From Lautropia sp. (GTDB lineage Bacteria > Pseudomonadota > Gammaproteobacteria > Burkholderiales > Burkholderiaceae_E): a stretch of DNA of 13,438 bases. Positions 6,788 through 13,438 of the stretch are shown one piece after another (position 1 is the first letter of the stretch; each line of letters begins with the position of its first letter). Both the position numbers and the translations under genes were made by a program. The notes under the pieces were generated by a model. The model was given only the letters and a program-made list of their open reading frames with translations. It ran no database searches and was not told where the DNA came from. The stretch spans positions 1-13,438 of the forward strand of contig JACCRJ010000212.1 in NCBI GenBank assembly GCA_013813615.1. Direction: 5' to 3'.

Positions 6788-7436
6788 ACCGCCGGCACCC
6801 GAGGCGCGGGTCGGGGAATTCGACCCGCGGGTCGGGGAATTCGACCCGCGGGTCGAGCAGATTGACCGCCTGCTACCGCAGACCCAGTGCCGCCGATGCG
6901 GCTACGAGGGTTGCCGGCCGTATGCCGAGGCCATTGCCGCCGGCGCGCCGATCAACCGTTGCCCGCCGGGCGGAACCGCAACACTGAGCGCGCTCGCGCA
7001 GTTGCTCGGCACCGAGGCGCCGGCGCTCGACCGGAGTTGCGGACCGGCGCAGGCGCGCCGGATCGCCAGCATCGACAACCGGCTCTGCATCGGCTGTACC
7101 AAATGCATCCGCGCCTGCCCGGTGGATGCCATCGTCGGCGCACCGAAGCATCAGCACCACATCCTCGCCGACCGCTGTACCGGGTGCGACCTCTGCCTGC
7201 CGCCCTGCCCGGCCGACTGCATCTCGATGACCGCCCTCGGCGCCGACTGGGCGCCGATGGATGCCGCTCGCGGGCGCAGCCATCATCGCGCCCGGCTGGC
7301 CAGGCTCGCCGCTGCAGATGGGCCACCCGCGGATGCCGACCGGCGCGACCCGCTGCTGACCCTCGGCGCCCCGGCCGAGCGGTCGCGGCGGCTTTCGAAG
7401 ATCCTCGAGCGCGTTCGCGACGCGGCGCGCCGATGA
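6753..7436 (+). CDS. rnfB: RnfB-like iron-sulfur protein (electron transport complex subunit B family)
   Basis: The 227-residue product has the RnfB Fe-S core. First is a four-cysteine cluster domain (C46, C49, C54, C70 in [19 protein letters not shown]...INRCPPGG). Two ferredoxin-type 4Fe-4S motifs follow: C112, C115, C118, C122 ([12 protein letters not shown]) and C142, C145, C148, C152 ([12 protein letters not shown]). The N-terminal membrane helix of classical RnfB is absent, so this short form is probably soluble or peripheral. No rnfA, C, D, G or E gene is nearby. The only canonical start in frame is ATG 6753, with GAGGGG 11 bases upstream and a 35-base overlap with phaZ. It gives about 30 residues before the first conserved block ([10 protein letters not shown]), partly made of a tandem repeat RVGEFDP x2. 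The start is therefore uncertain. The stop overlaps the nth ATG (ATGA), so the two are translationally coupled. The last 60 or so residues are Arg/Ala-rich and not recognisable. Confidence 0.87.
   Translation: MRPNRASASRAEPPAPEARVGEFDPRVGEFDPRVEQIDRLLPQTQCRRCGYEGCRPYAEAIAAGAPINRCPPGGTATLSALAQLLGTEAPALDRSCGPAQARRIASIDNRLCIGCTKCIRACPVDAIVGAPKHQHHILADRCTGCDLCLPPCPADCISMTALGADWAPMDAARGRSHHRARLARLAAADGPPADADRRDPLLTLGAPAERSRRLSKILERVRDAARR
6805..6855. repeat. Tandem 21-bp in-frame repeat with nested palindromes at the rnfB 5' end
   Basis: Two perfect 21-base units (6805-6825 and 6826-6846) are followed by the first 9 bases of a third (6847-6855). Each unit begins CGCGGGTCG and continues GGGAATTCGACC. 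The period equals 7 codons, giving R-V-G-E-F-D-P twice in RnfB, followed by a related R-V-E-Q-I-D-R. Each unit is also a hairpin (CGCGGGTCG against CGACCCGCG, 7-base loop), and the unit junctions form palindromes centred on CCGCGG (6821-6834; TCGACCCGCGGGTCGA at 6841-6856). The repeat begins 17 bases after the phaZ stop. Confidence 0.9.
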
Positions 7437-8146
7437 AGCCGGCAGACCGCCTGGCGCTGTTCGAGCGGTTCGCGGCAGCCAATCCCGAACCGACGACGGA
7501 GCTTGAATTCAACACGCCGTTCGAGCTGCTCGCGGCGGTGCTGCTGTCGGCACAGGCCACGGACAAGGGTGTCAACGCAGTGACCCGGCGCCTGTTCCCG
7601 GTGGCGAATACGCCGCAGGCGATCGTCGGCCTGGGCGTGGACAAGCTGAGCGAGGCGATCCGAACCCTGGGGCTCTACCGGAACAAGGCGAAGCACCTGA
7701 TGAAGACCTGCGAGATCCTGCTGCAGAAGCATCAGGGCCAGGTCCCGGCAGACCGGGCATCACTGGAGTCGTTGCCGGGGGTGGGCCGCAAGACAGCCAA
7801 CGTGCTGCTGAACACTGCATTCGGGGAGCCGACCATCGCAGTCGACACGCACATCTTTCGCGTCTCCAACCGTCTCGGCCTGGCAAGGGGGCTGACGCCG
7901 GAAGAAGTCGAGCGCAAGCTGAACAAGGCAACGCCACCGGCGTACCGGCAAAACGCGCACCACTGGCTGCTGCTTCACGGGCGCTACGTTTGCAAGGCGA
8001 GAAGGCCGGAATGCTGGCGCTGTCTGGTCAGCGACCTGTGCAGCTATCGTCCGAAGTCGCTGCCGCCGCCGGCCGGGTCCATGCTGGACGCCCCGCCCCG
8101 GGTGGATGAGGCGCGCGTCGATGTCCAGAGTCACGCCGATGTTTGA
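7433..8146 (+). CDS. nth: Endonuclease III (DNA glycosylase/AP lyase)
   Basis: The product has 237 residues and all key features of Nth, with numbering that falls exactly on that of E. coli. The helix-hairpin-helix is [13 protein letters not shown] with catalytic lysine K120, the catalytic aspartate is D138 in [11 protein letters not shown], and the 4Fe-4S ligands C187, C194, C197 and C203 follow the C-x6-C-x2-C-x5-C pattern. The enzyme excises oxidised pyrimidines and cleaves abasic sites in base-excision repair. After the cluster there are 34 residues instead of about 8 in E. coli, a Pro/Asp-rich tail with no known role. The start ATG overlaps the rnfB stop as ATGA, and the end overlaps the likely start of the DUF1841 gene by 8 bases, so all three are probably on one transcript. 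Confidence 0.96.
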   Translation: MKPADRLALFERFAAANPEPTTELEFNTPFELLAAVLLSAQATDKGVNAVTRRLFPVANTPQAIVGLGVDKLSEAIRTLGLYRNKAKHLMKTCEILLQKHQGQVPADRASLESLPGVGRKTANVLLNTAFGEPTIAVDTHIFRVSNRLGLARGLTPEEVERKLNKATPPAYRQNAHHWLLLHGRYVCKARRPECWRCLVSDLCSYRPKSLPPPAGSMLDAPPRVDEARVDVQSHADV

Positions 8147-8585
8147 TCCGAAACTCGCCGACGTCCGGCGCTTCTTCTGCGGCATCTGGCGCAAGCACCG
8201 GGACCGGATGCCGCTCGAGCCGCTGGAGGCCTTGGCGCTCGACTGGATCCTGAAGCATCCTGAATATCACCGCAGCCTCGAGAACCCCGACGCCGCCGTC
8301 GCGGCCGACTATTCGCCGCAGGCCGGCAAGACCAACCCTTTCCTGCATCTGTCGTTGCACCTCGCGGTGAGCGAGCAACTCTCGATCGATCAGCCACCGG
8401 GCATACGAGCCCTCGTGCAGGCGCTGGAGCGCAAGCTGGGCAGCGCCCACGACGCCGCGCACCAGGCCCAGGAGTGCCTCGCGCAGACGCTGTGGCGGGC
8501 GCAGCGCGACAGCCAGCCGCCGGATCAGCAGGCCTATCTCGACTGCCTCAGCCGACGCGCCGGGCTCCCCCCCTCGGCAGGATAA
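8139..8585 (+). CDS. DUF1841 family protein of unknown function
   Basis: This is a 148-residue soluble, mostly helical protein. The start [19 protein letters not shown] and the block ALDWILKHPEYHRSLENPDAA...NPFLHLSLHLAVSEQLSIDQPPGIR resemble the DUF1841 family found mainly in beta- and gammaproteobacteria, whose function is not known. The conserved His-rich segment (NPFLHLSLHLAV) could suggest metal or ligand binding, but that is inference. I favour ATG 8139 because family members begin near M-F-x-P. An in-frame ATG at 8121, with GAGG 9 bases upstream, would add six residues and cannot be excluded. It overlaps the end of nth. A gene directly after nth is a recurrent arrangement for this family as I recall it, though no functional link is established. 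Confidence 0.75.
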   Translation: MFDPKLADVRRFFCGIWRKHRDRMPLEPLEALALDWILKHPEYHRSLENPDAAVAADYSPQAGKTNPFLHLSLHLAVSEQLSIDQPPGIRALVQALERKLGSAHDAAHQAQECLAQTLWRAQRDSQPPDQQAYLDCLSRRAGLPPSAG

Positions 8586-8631
8586 ACTCGGCAGCTGCGG
8601 CCGGCGGACGGCCTCACCTGCGGAGCTTCCC

Positions 8632-9267
8632 ATGCTGGCGTCCCTCATCCCCAAGGAACGGCGATTCTTCGAGCTGTTCAACCAGCACGGGGAGCAGATC
8701 GTCGAAGGCGCCGGCCACCTGGTCGCCCTGCTGAACGGCTTCAGCGACGAGCGGCTGCGCCAGACCAAGCTCGCGGCCATCGACGCCTGCGAGAAAAAGG
8801 CGGACCACTTCACCCACGAAACCATCGCGCTGCTGCAGCGCAGTTTCGTCACCCCCTTCGACCGGGAGGACATGCACCGGCTCATCAATCGGATGGACGA
8901 CGTGCTCGACTTGACCCAGGATGTGGCGGAGACGATGGAGCTCTACGACCTGCGCCGCGTCTCGATGGATGCGATCCAGTTGGGCGAGTTGGCAGAGATG
9001 GGATGCCTGCGCGTCAAGGACGCCGTCGCCCTGCTGGACGACATGAGCAACGCCGATACCATCCTGAAGCTGTGCAACCAGATCGACCAGATCGAATCGG
9101 ACGCGGACCGGGTGATGCGCTCGGCGATGTCGAAGCTGTTCCGCAATGAAAGCGACATCCTGCAGGTCATCAAGCTGAAGGCCGTCTACGAGCTGCTGGA
9201 AGCGCTGACGGACAAGTGCGAGGAAGTCGCCGACGTGCTCGAGAGCATCGTGCTGCAGCATGCTTAG
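8632..9267 (+). CDS. DUF47/PhoU-like phosphate transport accessory protein
   Basis: The 211-residue protein is helical and fits the DUF47 (PhoU-related) family. Its N-terminus is PKERRFFELFNQHGEQIVEGA, and the downstream helices contain acidic/His repeats such as CEKKADHFTHET, INRMDDVLDLTQDVAE and IESDADRVMR, which in PhoU-like proteins bind metal ions. Members are cytoplasmic and nearly always encoded next to PiT-type phosphate transporters, which they are thought to regulate or assist. The gene overlaps the downstream transporter by 8 bases (ATGCTTAG), which supports a shared role. The start has GGAG at 8622-8625 with 6-base spacing. The 46 bases before it separate this pair slightly from the DUF1841 gene. 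An AT-richer GATAAACT there (8581-8588) could be a weak -10 element, but no -35 is evident. Confidence 0.9.
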   Translation: MLASLIPKERRFFELFNQHGEQIVEGAGHLVALLNGFSDERLRQTKLAAIDACEKKADHFTHETIALLQRSFVTPFDREDMHRLINRMDDVLDLTQDVAETMELYDLRRVSMDAIQLGELAEMGCLRVKDAVALLDDMSNADTILKLCNQIDQIESDADRVMRSAMSKLFRNESDILQVIKLKAVYELLEALTDKCEEVADVLESIVLQHA

Positions 9268-10237
9268 CTTCCTGATGCTGCTGGCGCTTGCGTTCGGCTT
9301 CCTCAACGGCTTTCATGACGCGGCGAACTCCATCGCCACGGTCGTGTCCACCCGCGTGCTGCGTCCGCTGCAGGCAGTGGCCTGGGCGGCCGCTTTCAAC
9401 TTCCTGGCCATCCTGCTGCTGCAGACCGGCGTGGCGGCAACGATCGCAACCGGGCTGGTGGAACCTGCGGCCATCGATCCCGGGGTCGTCTTCGGTGCCC
9501 TGACCGGCGCAATCATCTGGAACCTCGTTACGCTGCGGCTGGGAATACCCATCAGTTCGTCGCACGCACTGATCTGCGCGCTCCTGGGCGCCACCCTGGC
9601 TGGCGCCGGACCCGCGGCACTGGTGGTGGATGGCGTGGCGCTGTTCCTGCTGTTCGTGTTGTTGTCGCCCCTGATCGGCCTCGCATTGGGGCTCTCGCTG
9701 ATGGTGGTGGTGTTCAACCTGTTCCGGCGGGTCGCCGCACGCGGTGCCGACCGGCTCTTCCGACGGCTGCAACTGGTCTCGTCGGCCATCTACAGCATCG
9801 GTCACGGCAGCAATGACGCCCAGAAGACCGTCGGCATCATCTGGCTGCTGCTGATCTGCGCCGGCCGCGCGTCCGCCGACGGTCCCCCCGGGTGGGTCGG
9901 CTTTGCCAGCTACGCGGCCATCGCCGCCGGCACCCTGCTGGGCGGCTGGCGCATCGTCAGGACGATGGGCCAGCGCATCGTGAAGCTCACGCCCGCCGGT
10001 GGCTTCTGTTCCGAATCGGCCGGCGCCGGCGCGATCCACCTGGCGTCGTTCTTCGGCGTACCCATCTCGACCACGCAGACGATCACCGCATCGATCGTCG
10101 GCGTCGGTATCGTCAATCGCCTGTCGTCCGTCCGCTGGGGCGTGGCGGGCGTGATCCTGTGGGCATGGTTACTGACCCTGCCGGCAGCCGGACTTCTGGG
10201 CGCGCTGGCATGGTATCTGGGCAGGGGAATGTTTTGA
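9260..10237 (+). CDS. Inorganic phosphate transporter, PiT family
   Basis: This is a 325-residue integral inner-membrane protein with about 9-10 hydrophobic segments. The two inverted family signatures are clear: GFHDAANSIATVVSTR at 17-32 and GHGSNDAQKTVG at 181-192. Each is followed by its partner motif, PISSSHAL at 97-104 and PISTTQTITAS at 268-278. PiT proteins take up phosphate, usually as a neutral metal-phosphate complex, with protons or sodium. At 325 residues it is a short form lacking the long central loop of PitA (about 500 residues). That short form is the one usually paired with DUF47 proteins. It overlaps the DUF47 gene upstream, and its stop (TGA) overlaps the TTG start of the next small gene. 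No Pho box was seen upstream of the pair. Confidence 0.94.
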   Translation: MLSFLMLLALAFGFLNGFHDAANSIATVVSTRVLRPLQAVAWAAAFNFLAILLLQTGVAATIATGLVEPAAIDPGVVFGALTGAIIWNLVTLRLGIPISSSHALICALLGATLAGAGPAALVVDGVALFLLFVLLSPLIGLALGLSLMVVVFNLFRRVAARGADRLFRRLQLVSSAIYSIGHGSNDAQKTVGIIWLLLICAGRASADGPPGWVGFASYAAIAAGTLLGGWRIVRTMGQRIVKLTPAGGFCSESAGAGAIHLASFFGVPISTTQTITASIVGVGIVNRLSSVRWGVAGVILWAWLLTLPAAGLLGALAWYLGRGMF

Positions 10238-10449
10238 GCGAACCAGCGAGCGGCACGCTGTTCCTGCCCGCGGTCAACGGCGAGCCGCCCCGGCGGTTGC
10301 GGGCGATCGGCGCCAGGGTCAGCCTCGACCTGATGCCGGATGAAGGGCATTCGGTGGGGCAGATCCAGATCAACCGCGGCACGCAGCACGCGATGAACTG
10401 GTTGTTCGACCGCGGCGCGGAATCACCGCCGCCCGGGACCCACCACTAG
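10234..10449 (+). CDS. Small unknown protein, 71 residues, translationally coupled to PiT
   Basis: The family is not recognised. A TTG at 10234-10236 overlaps the PiT stop (TTGA) and is preceded by AGGGGA (10223-10228) at 5-base spacing, a good sign of translational coupling. The frame then runs 71 codons to TAG. The product begins LSEPASGTLFLPAVNG (the first residue read as Met) and its core is RRLRAIGARVSLDLMPDEGHSV, followed by INRGTQHAMNWLFDRG and a Pro/His tail. There is no signal peptide or membrane segment. The pattern LRAIGARVSLDLMPDEGHS...A-NWL faintly recalls the last strand, catalytic-His loop and final helix of carboxylesterase-type alpha/beta hydrolases, so it could be a hydrolase remnant. 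The nucleophile and acid regions are absent, so this is a weak resemblance. The frame extends upstream through PiT in another frame, which is only a shadow. It may also not be a real gene. Confidence 0.5.
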   Translation: MSEPASGTLFLPAVNGEPPRRLRAIGARVSLDLMPDEGHSVGQIQINRGTQHAMNWLFDRGAESPPPGTHH

Positions 10450-10457
10450 GAGCCTGG

Positions 10458-10474
10458 CATGTCGGCACGACATG
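10458..10474. terminator. Hairpin between convergent genes, possible bidirectional terminator
   Basis: CATGTCG (10458-10464) and CGACATG (10468-10474) form a perfect 7-bp stem with a 3-base loop. It lies in the 36-base gap between the small unknown gene and the MFS gene, which converge. The position suits a shared terminator, but neither side has a T-run and the stem is not very GC-rich, so the assignment is tentative. Confidence 0.35.
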
Positions 10475-10485
10475 AAACGAAGCCG

Positions 10486-11757
10486 CTAACCTGCAGCGGC
10501 AGCGGTGGCAGCGGCTTGGGCGGCTGCCCGGCGCTCGGCGATCGGCCGCTGGTCGATCGGCAGGTGCATCATCGCCGCGAAGGCGCCGAAGGCGATCGCT
10601 CCGATCCAGGCCCAGTCGTACGAGCCGGTCAGGTCGAAGATCCGCCCGCCCAGCCAGGCACCCAGGAAACTACCGAGCTGGTGGCCGAGGAAAATCACGC
10701 CACCCAGCAGCCCGAAGTTGCGCACGCCGTAGATCTGGCCGAGCAAGGCGTTGGTGGGCGGAACGGTTGAGAGCCAGAGCAGCCCGATGACGGCCGAGAA
10801 GACATAGACCGACAGCGTGCTCAGCGGCAGCAGCAGGAAGAGCGCCATGGCGATGGACCGACCCACGTAGATCCCGCTGAGCAACCACTTCTTGGAGATC
10901 CTCATGCCGAGCCAGCCGACGGACAGGCAGCCGATCACGTTGAACAGCCCGACCAGCGCGATCGCCTGCGCGCCGAGCGCCAGCGGCATCCCCTTGTCGG
11001 TCAGGTAGGCCGGCAGGTGCAGGCCGATGAAGACCACTTGCAGTCCGCAGACGAAATAGCCCCAGAACAGCAGATGGAAGTTGCGGTCGCCGACCGCCTC
11101 ATGCAGCGCCTCCCGCAGACTCGCACTGCCGCTGGCCTTGAGGCCGGCCTCCCGGTCGCCGCGGACCGCCAGCGCGAGCAGCAGGATCACGGCCACCAGC
11201 GCGGCATGCACCTGCAGTGCGCTGGCCCAGCCGAAATCGCGGATCAGCCAGCCGGTGACTGGAAGGAACAGGAACTGGCCGAAGGAGCCGGCGGCGGTGC
11301 CGATGCCGAAAGCCCAGGTGCGGCGATCCGGCGGCACCAGCTTGCCGATGGCGGTGAAGACCGCGCCGAAGGCGGTGCCGCCGATACCCAGCCCGATCAG
11401 CAGCCCTGCGGTGAGGTTCAGCTCGAGCCCGGTGCTGGCATAGACGGTGCCGATGAAACCGGCGGTGTACAGCACCGCGCCGAAGAGCAGCGTGCGCATG
11501 GTGCCGAAGCGATCCGACATGGCGCCGAGCATCGAGCCGCCGATGCCCCAGACCAGGTTCTGCATCGCAATCGCGAGGCTGAAGGTCTCCCGGCTCCAGC
11601 CCCTTGCCTGCGTCAGTTCCGGCAGGAACAGGCCCCACGACGACCGCGCGCCGTTGGAGATCAGCAGAATCAGGCAGCCGAAGATGAGCACCGGCATGAA
11701 GCTGCGCGCGCCGCCCGCAGGCGGCCCGACCGGCGAGGAATGGACAGGGGTGCTCAC
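10486..11757 (-). CDS. Major facilitator superfamily transporter
   Basis: This is a 423-residue inner-membrane protein with about 12 hydrophobic segments in two halves. The cytoplasmic loop between helices 2 and 3 carries the MFS signature (G-x-x-x-D-R-x-[13 protein letters not shown] at about 77-88). A long hydrophilic linker (about 199-225, [22 protein letters not shown]) separates the halves. General form resembles the monocarboxylate/oxalate-formate-like MFS branch (N-terminal [41 protein letters not shown]), but the substrate cannot be assigned. The start codon is GTG at 11757, overlapping the hemL stop as GTGA, so translation is probably coupled to hemL. An in-frame ATG at 11697 lies just before the first helix but lacks a ribosome site. 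The C-terminus is an Ala-rich tail. Linkage to hemL might hint at a tetrapyrrole precursor, but this is speculation. Confidence 0.88.
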   Translation of the reverse strand: MSTPVHSSPVGPPAGGARSFMPVLIFGCLILLISNGARSSWGLFLPELTQARGWSRETFSLAIAMQNLVWGIGGSMLGAMSDRFGTMRTLLFGAVLYTAGFIGTVYASTGLELNLTAGLLIGLGIGGTAFGAVFTAIGKLVPPDRRTWAFGIGTAAGSFGQFLFLPVTGWLIRDFGWASALQVHAALVAVILLLALAVRGDREAGLKASGSASLREALHEAVGDRNFHLLFWGYFVCGLQVVFIGLHLPAYLTDKGMPLALGAQAIALVGLFNVIGCLSVGWLGMRISKKWLLSGIYVGRSIAMALFLLLPLSTLSVYVFSAVIGLLWLSTVPPTNALLGQIYGVRNFGLLGGVIFLGHQLGSFLGAWLGGRIFDLTGSYDWAWIGAIAFGAFAAMMHLPIDQRPIAERRAAAQAAATAAAAG

Positions 11758-13049
11758 GACAGCTTGCCCAACCCCGACAGGCTCCGAGCCGCAACGTCGA
11801 TGGTCTGGTCGATGTCTGCTGCGGTATGCGCGGAAGAGAGGAAGAAGGCCTCCACCGGCGAGGGTGGGAGATAGATGCCGCCGTCGAGCATCAGGTGATA
11901 GAACTTCCTGAACCGTTCGTTATCCTGCGCCAGTGCTTCGGCGTGCGTCTGCGGCGGCGTCGCCCGCATATAGATGCCACCCATCGCGCCGGCGGAGCGG
12001 GCACAGAAATCGACGCCGGCCTGGGCGCCGGCAGCATTGAGGCCGTCGATCAGGCGCTTCATGGATGTCTCCAGGCGCTCGTAGAACCCGGGCATGGAGA
12101 TCACTTCCAGCGTCGCCAGCCCGGCGGCCATGGCGATCGGATTGCCCGAGAGGGTTCCCGCCTGGTACACCGTCCCCAGCGGCGCCATCATGTCCATCAC
12201 CAGCGCCGGCCCGCCGACCGCGCCAACCGGCATCCCGCCACCGATGACCTTGCCGAAGACCGTCAGATCCGGCGTCACGCCGAAACGCGCCTGTGCACCG
12301 CCGAGGCCGACCCGGAAGCCGCTCATCACCTCGTCGAAAATGAGGATGGCTTGATGCTGATCGCAAAGGTCCCGCAGGCCCTGCAGGAAACCATCGGACG
12401 GCAGGATCAGGTTCATGTTGCCCGGCACCGGCTCGACGATCAGGCAGGCGATGTCTTGCGGATGCTGCCGGAACAGCCGGCGCACGCTGTCCAGGTCGTT
12501 GTAGTCCGCGACGAGGGTATGGCGCACCACGTCTTGCGGCACGCCGGCCGAACTCGGCATGCCGAACGCAAGCGCTCCGCTGCCGGCCTTCACCAGCAGG
12601 CTGTCGGCAGTGCCGTGATAGCAGCCTTCGAACTTGATGATCTTCGAGCGCCGGGTGTAGCCGCGTGCGAGCCGCAGGGCCGACATCGCCGCCTCGGTCC
12701 CGGAACTGGTGAAGCGGACCCGGTCGACATGCGGGAACAGCCCGCAGATCTCCTCGGCGAGCTCCGTCTCCAGCACGTTCGGGGCGCCGAACGACAGGCC
12801 GCGCAACGCCGCTTCCTGCACGGCCTTCACCACCCGGGGATGCGTATGGCCGATGATCATCGGCCCCCACGAGCCGAGGTAGTCGATGTACTGCCGGCCC
12901 TCGACGTCCCACATGTAGGCGCCCTCGGCCTTCGCGATGAAGCGCGGCGTACCGCCCACCGCGCGGAACGCCCGGACGGCCGAGTTGACGCCGCCGACCA
13001 GCACCTTCCTGGCACGATCGAACTGCTCGGTATTGGTGGTGCTGGTCAT
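11754..13049 (-). CDS. hemL: Glutamate-1-semialdehyde 2,1-aminomutase
   Basis: The 431-residue product is a full-length HemL, a class-III PLP aminotransferase-fold enzyme that converts glutamate-1-semialdehyde into 5-aminolevulinate in the C5 pathway of tetrapyrrole synthesis. Diagnostic blocks are [16 protein letters not shown] (18-33), [18 protein letters not shown] (112-129), KFEGCYHG (139-146), [11 protein letters not shown] with PLP-contacting D239, and [17 protein letters not shown] with Schiff-base lysine K267. The start ATG lies 9 bases after the stop of the VOC gene, with AGG just upstream. The end overlaps the MFS start. The three minus-strand genes VOC-hemL-MFS therefore look like one operon, read from outside the window. 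Its presence means haem or related precursors are made by the glutamate route rather than ALA synthase. Confidence 0.97.
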   Translation of the reverse strand: MTSTTNTEQFDRARKVLVGGVNSAVRAFRAVGGTPRFIAKAEGAYMWDVEGRQYIDYLGSWGPMIIGHTHPRVVKAVQEAALRGLSFGAPNVLETELAEEICGLFPHVDRVRFTSSGTEAAMSALRLARGYTRRSKIIKFEGCYHGTADSLLVKAGSGALAFGMPSSAGVPQDVVRHTLVADYNDLDSVRRLFRQHPQDIACLIVEPVPGNMNLILPSDGFLQGLRDLCDQHQAILIFDEVMSGFRVGLGGAQARFGVTPDLTVFGKVIGGGMPVGAVGGPALVMDMMAPLGTVYQAGTLSGNPIAMAAGLATLEVISMPGFYERLETSMKRLIDGLNAAGAQAGVDFCARSAGAMGGIYMRATPPQTHAEALAQDNERFRKFYHLMLDGGIYLPPSPVEAFFLSSAHTAADIDQTIDVAARSLSGLGKLS

Positions 13050-13058
13050 CGGTGCCTG

Positions 13059-13438
13059 TTACCTGGCGAAGGGCTGCGACGGATCTCCGAACGCCTTGAA
13101 CTCCAACGCGTTGCCCGACGGGTCGAGGAAGAACATGGTCGCCTGCTCACCCACCTCCCCCTTGAAGCGGACGTGCGGCTCGATTACGAACTTCGTGCCG
13201 CCCTGCTTGAGGCGTTCGGCCAGTTCCTCCCACGCCCGCATGGCCAGGACGACGCCGAAATGGCGCACCGGCACGGCGTCGCCGTCTACCTCGCTGGTGG
13301 CCCGATGGCCGACCTCATCCGGCGCGAGGTGCGCGACGATCTGGTGGCCGAACAGGTCGAAGTCGACCCAGTCGCTGGAGCTGCGCCCTTCCGGGCAGCC
13401 GAGCAGGCCGCCGTAGAAGCCGCGGGCAGCCGCTAGAT
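13059..13438 (-). CDS. VOC superfamily (glyoxalase/dioxygenase-fold) protein, N-terminus cut by window
   Basis: The minus-strand frame is open from the TAA stop (13059-13061) to the right edge, about 125 residues. A GTG at 13274 is internal, not a true start, because the conserved N-terminal half reads on upstream of it. Recognisable VOC features are the first module [33 protein letters not shown] and the second module [21 protein letters not shown] followed by [17 protein letters not shown]. The PSGNALEF signature ends in the glutamate that is usually a metal ligand, and H in RHFGV and in FGHQIVAH are likely partners. The small size suits a single-domain homodimer. The reaction cannot be assigned. 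It precedes hemL by 9 bases and is likely co-transcribed with it. Confidence 0.85.
   Translation of the reverse strand, partial: LAAARGFYGGLLGCPEGRSSSDWVDFDLFGHQIVAHLAPDEVGHRATSEVDGDAVPVRHFGVVLAMRAWEELAERLKQGGTKFVIEPHVRFKGEVGEQATMFFLDPSGNALEFKAFGDPSQPFAR

Noticed and set aside
6805..6855. The tandem repeat as a CRISPR array
   Set aside because: The copies are directly adjacent with no spacers, lie inside a coding frame, and no cas genes are present.
10459..10770. 103-codon plus-strand frame starting beside the intergenic hairpin
   Set aside because: It runs antisense into the C-terminal end of the MFS transporter, and its product is Gly/Ser-rich and then Glu/Arg-rich, typical of a shadow frame.
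11826..13436. 536-codon open frame on the plus strand across hemL and the VOC gene
   Set aside because: It lies antisense to two clearly recognised genes, its translation is Arg/His/Gly-rich with no motif, and long antisense frames are expected in GC-rich coding DNA.

Overview
This is a GC-rich, densely packed chromosomal segment, most likely from a betaproteobacterium. The evidence is gene content and order: pncB divergent from a seven-iron ferredoxin (fdxA), a Cys-type intracellular PHB depolymerase of the Cupriavidus PhaZ1 kind, a short RnfB followed by nth and a DUF1841 gene, and a DUF47-PiT phosphate uptake pair. Genus cannot be fixed from the sequence alone. There are no tRNA or rRNA genes, insertion sequences, integrases, CRISPR arrays or phage genes, and no gene-free gap longer than 300 bases.

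Layout. Positions 1-250 hold the end of a sugar-phosphate nucleotidyltransferase, followed 5 bases later by a small 2H phosphoesterase of the cyclic phosphodiesterase type (256-894). Then come an acyl-CoA-binding protein (1038-1295) and a secreted outer-membrane beta-barrel protein (1480-2604). Two minus-strand genes follow: pncB (4940-3741) and a D-2-hydroxyacid dehydrogenase (3583-2615), separated by 157 bases that hold three perfect hairpins. A divergent 114-base intergenic region separates pncB from a plus-strand run (5055-10449): fdxA, phaZ, rnfB, nth, DUF1841, DUF47, PiT transporter and a 71-residue unknown protein. From phaZ onward most of these genes overlap by a few bases or are close together, so they look like one or two transcription units. 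The last block is on the minus strand and reads inward from the right edge: a VOC/glyoxalase-fold protein (cut by the window), hemL, and an MFS transporter. hemL follows VOC by 9 bases and the MFS start overlaps the hemL stop.

Functional picture. Most of this is housekeeping and storage metabolism: NAD salvage (pncB), Fe-S electron carriers (fdxA, rnfB), base-excision repair (nth, also an Fe-S protein), tetrapyrrole synthesis (hemL), mobilisation of PHB, acyl-CoA buffering (ACBP) and low-affinity phosphate uptake.

I see no convincing undescribed multi-gene system. The least explained items are a nested palindromic 21-base in-frame tandem repeat that builds the N-terminus of rnfB at the phaZ junction, the hairpin cluster between pncB and the dehydrogenase, and the TTG-started 71-residue protein after the phosphate transporter.
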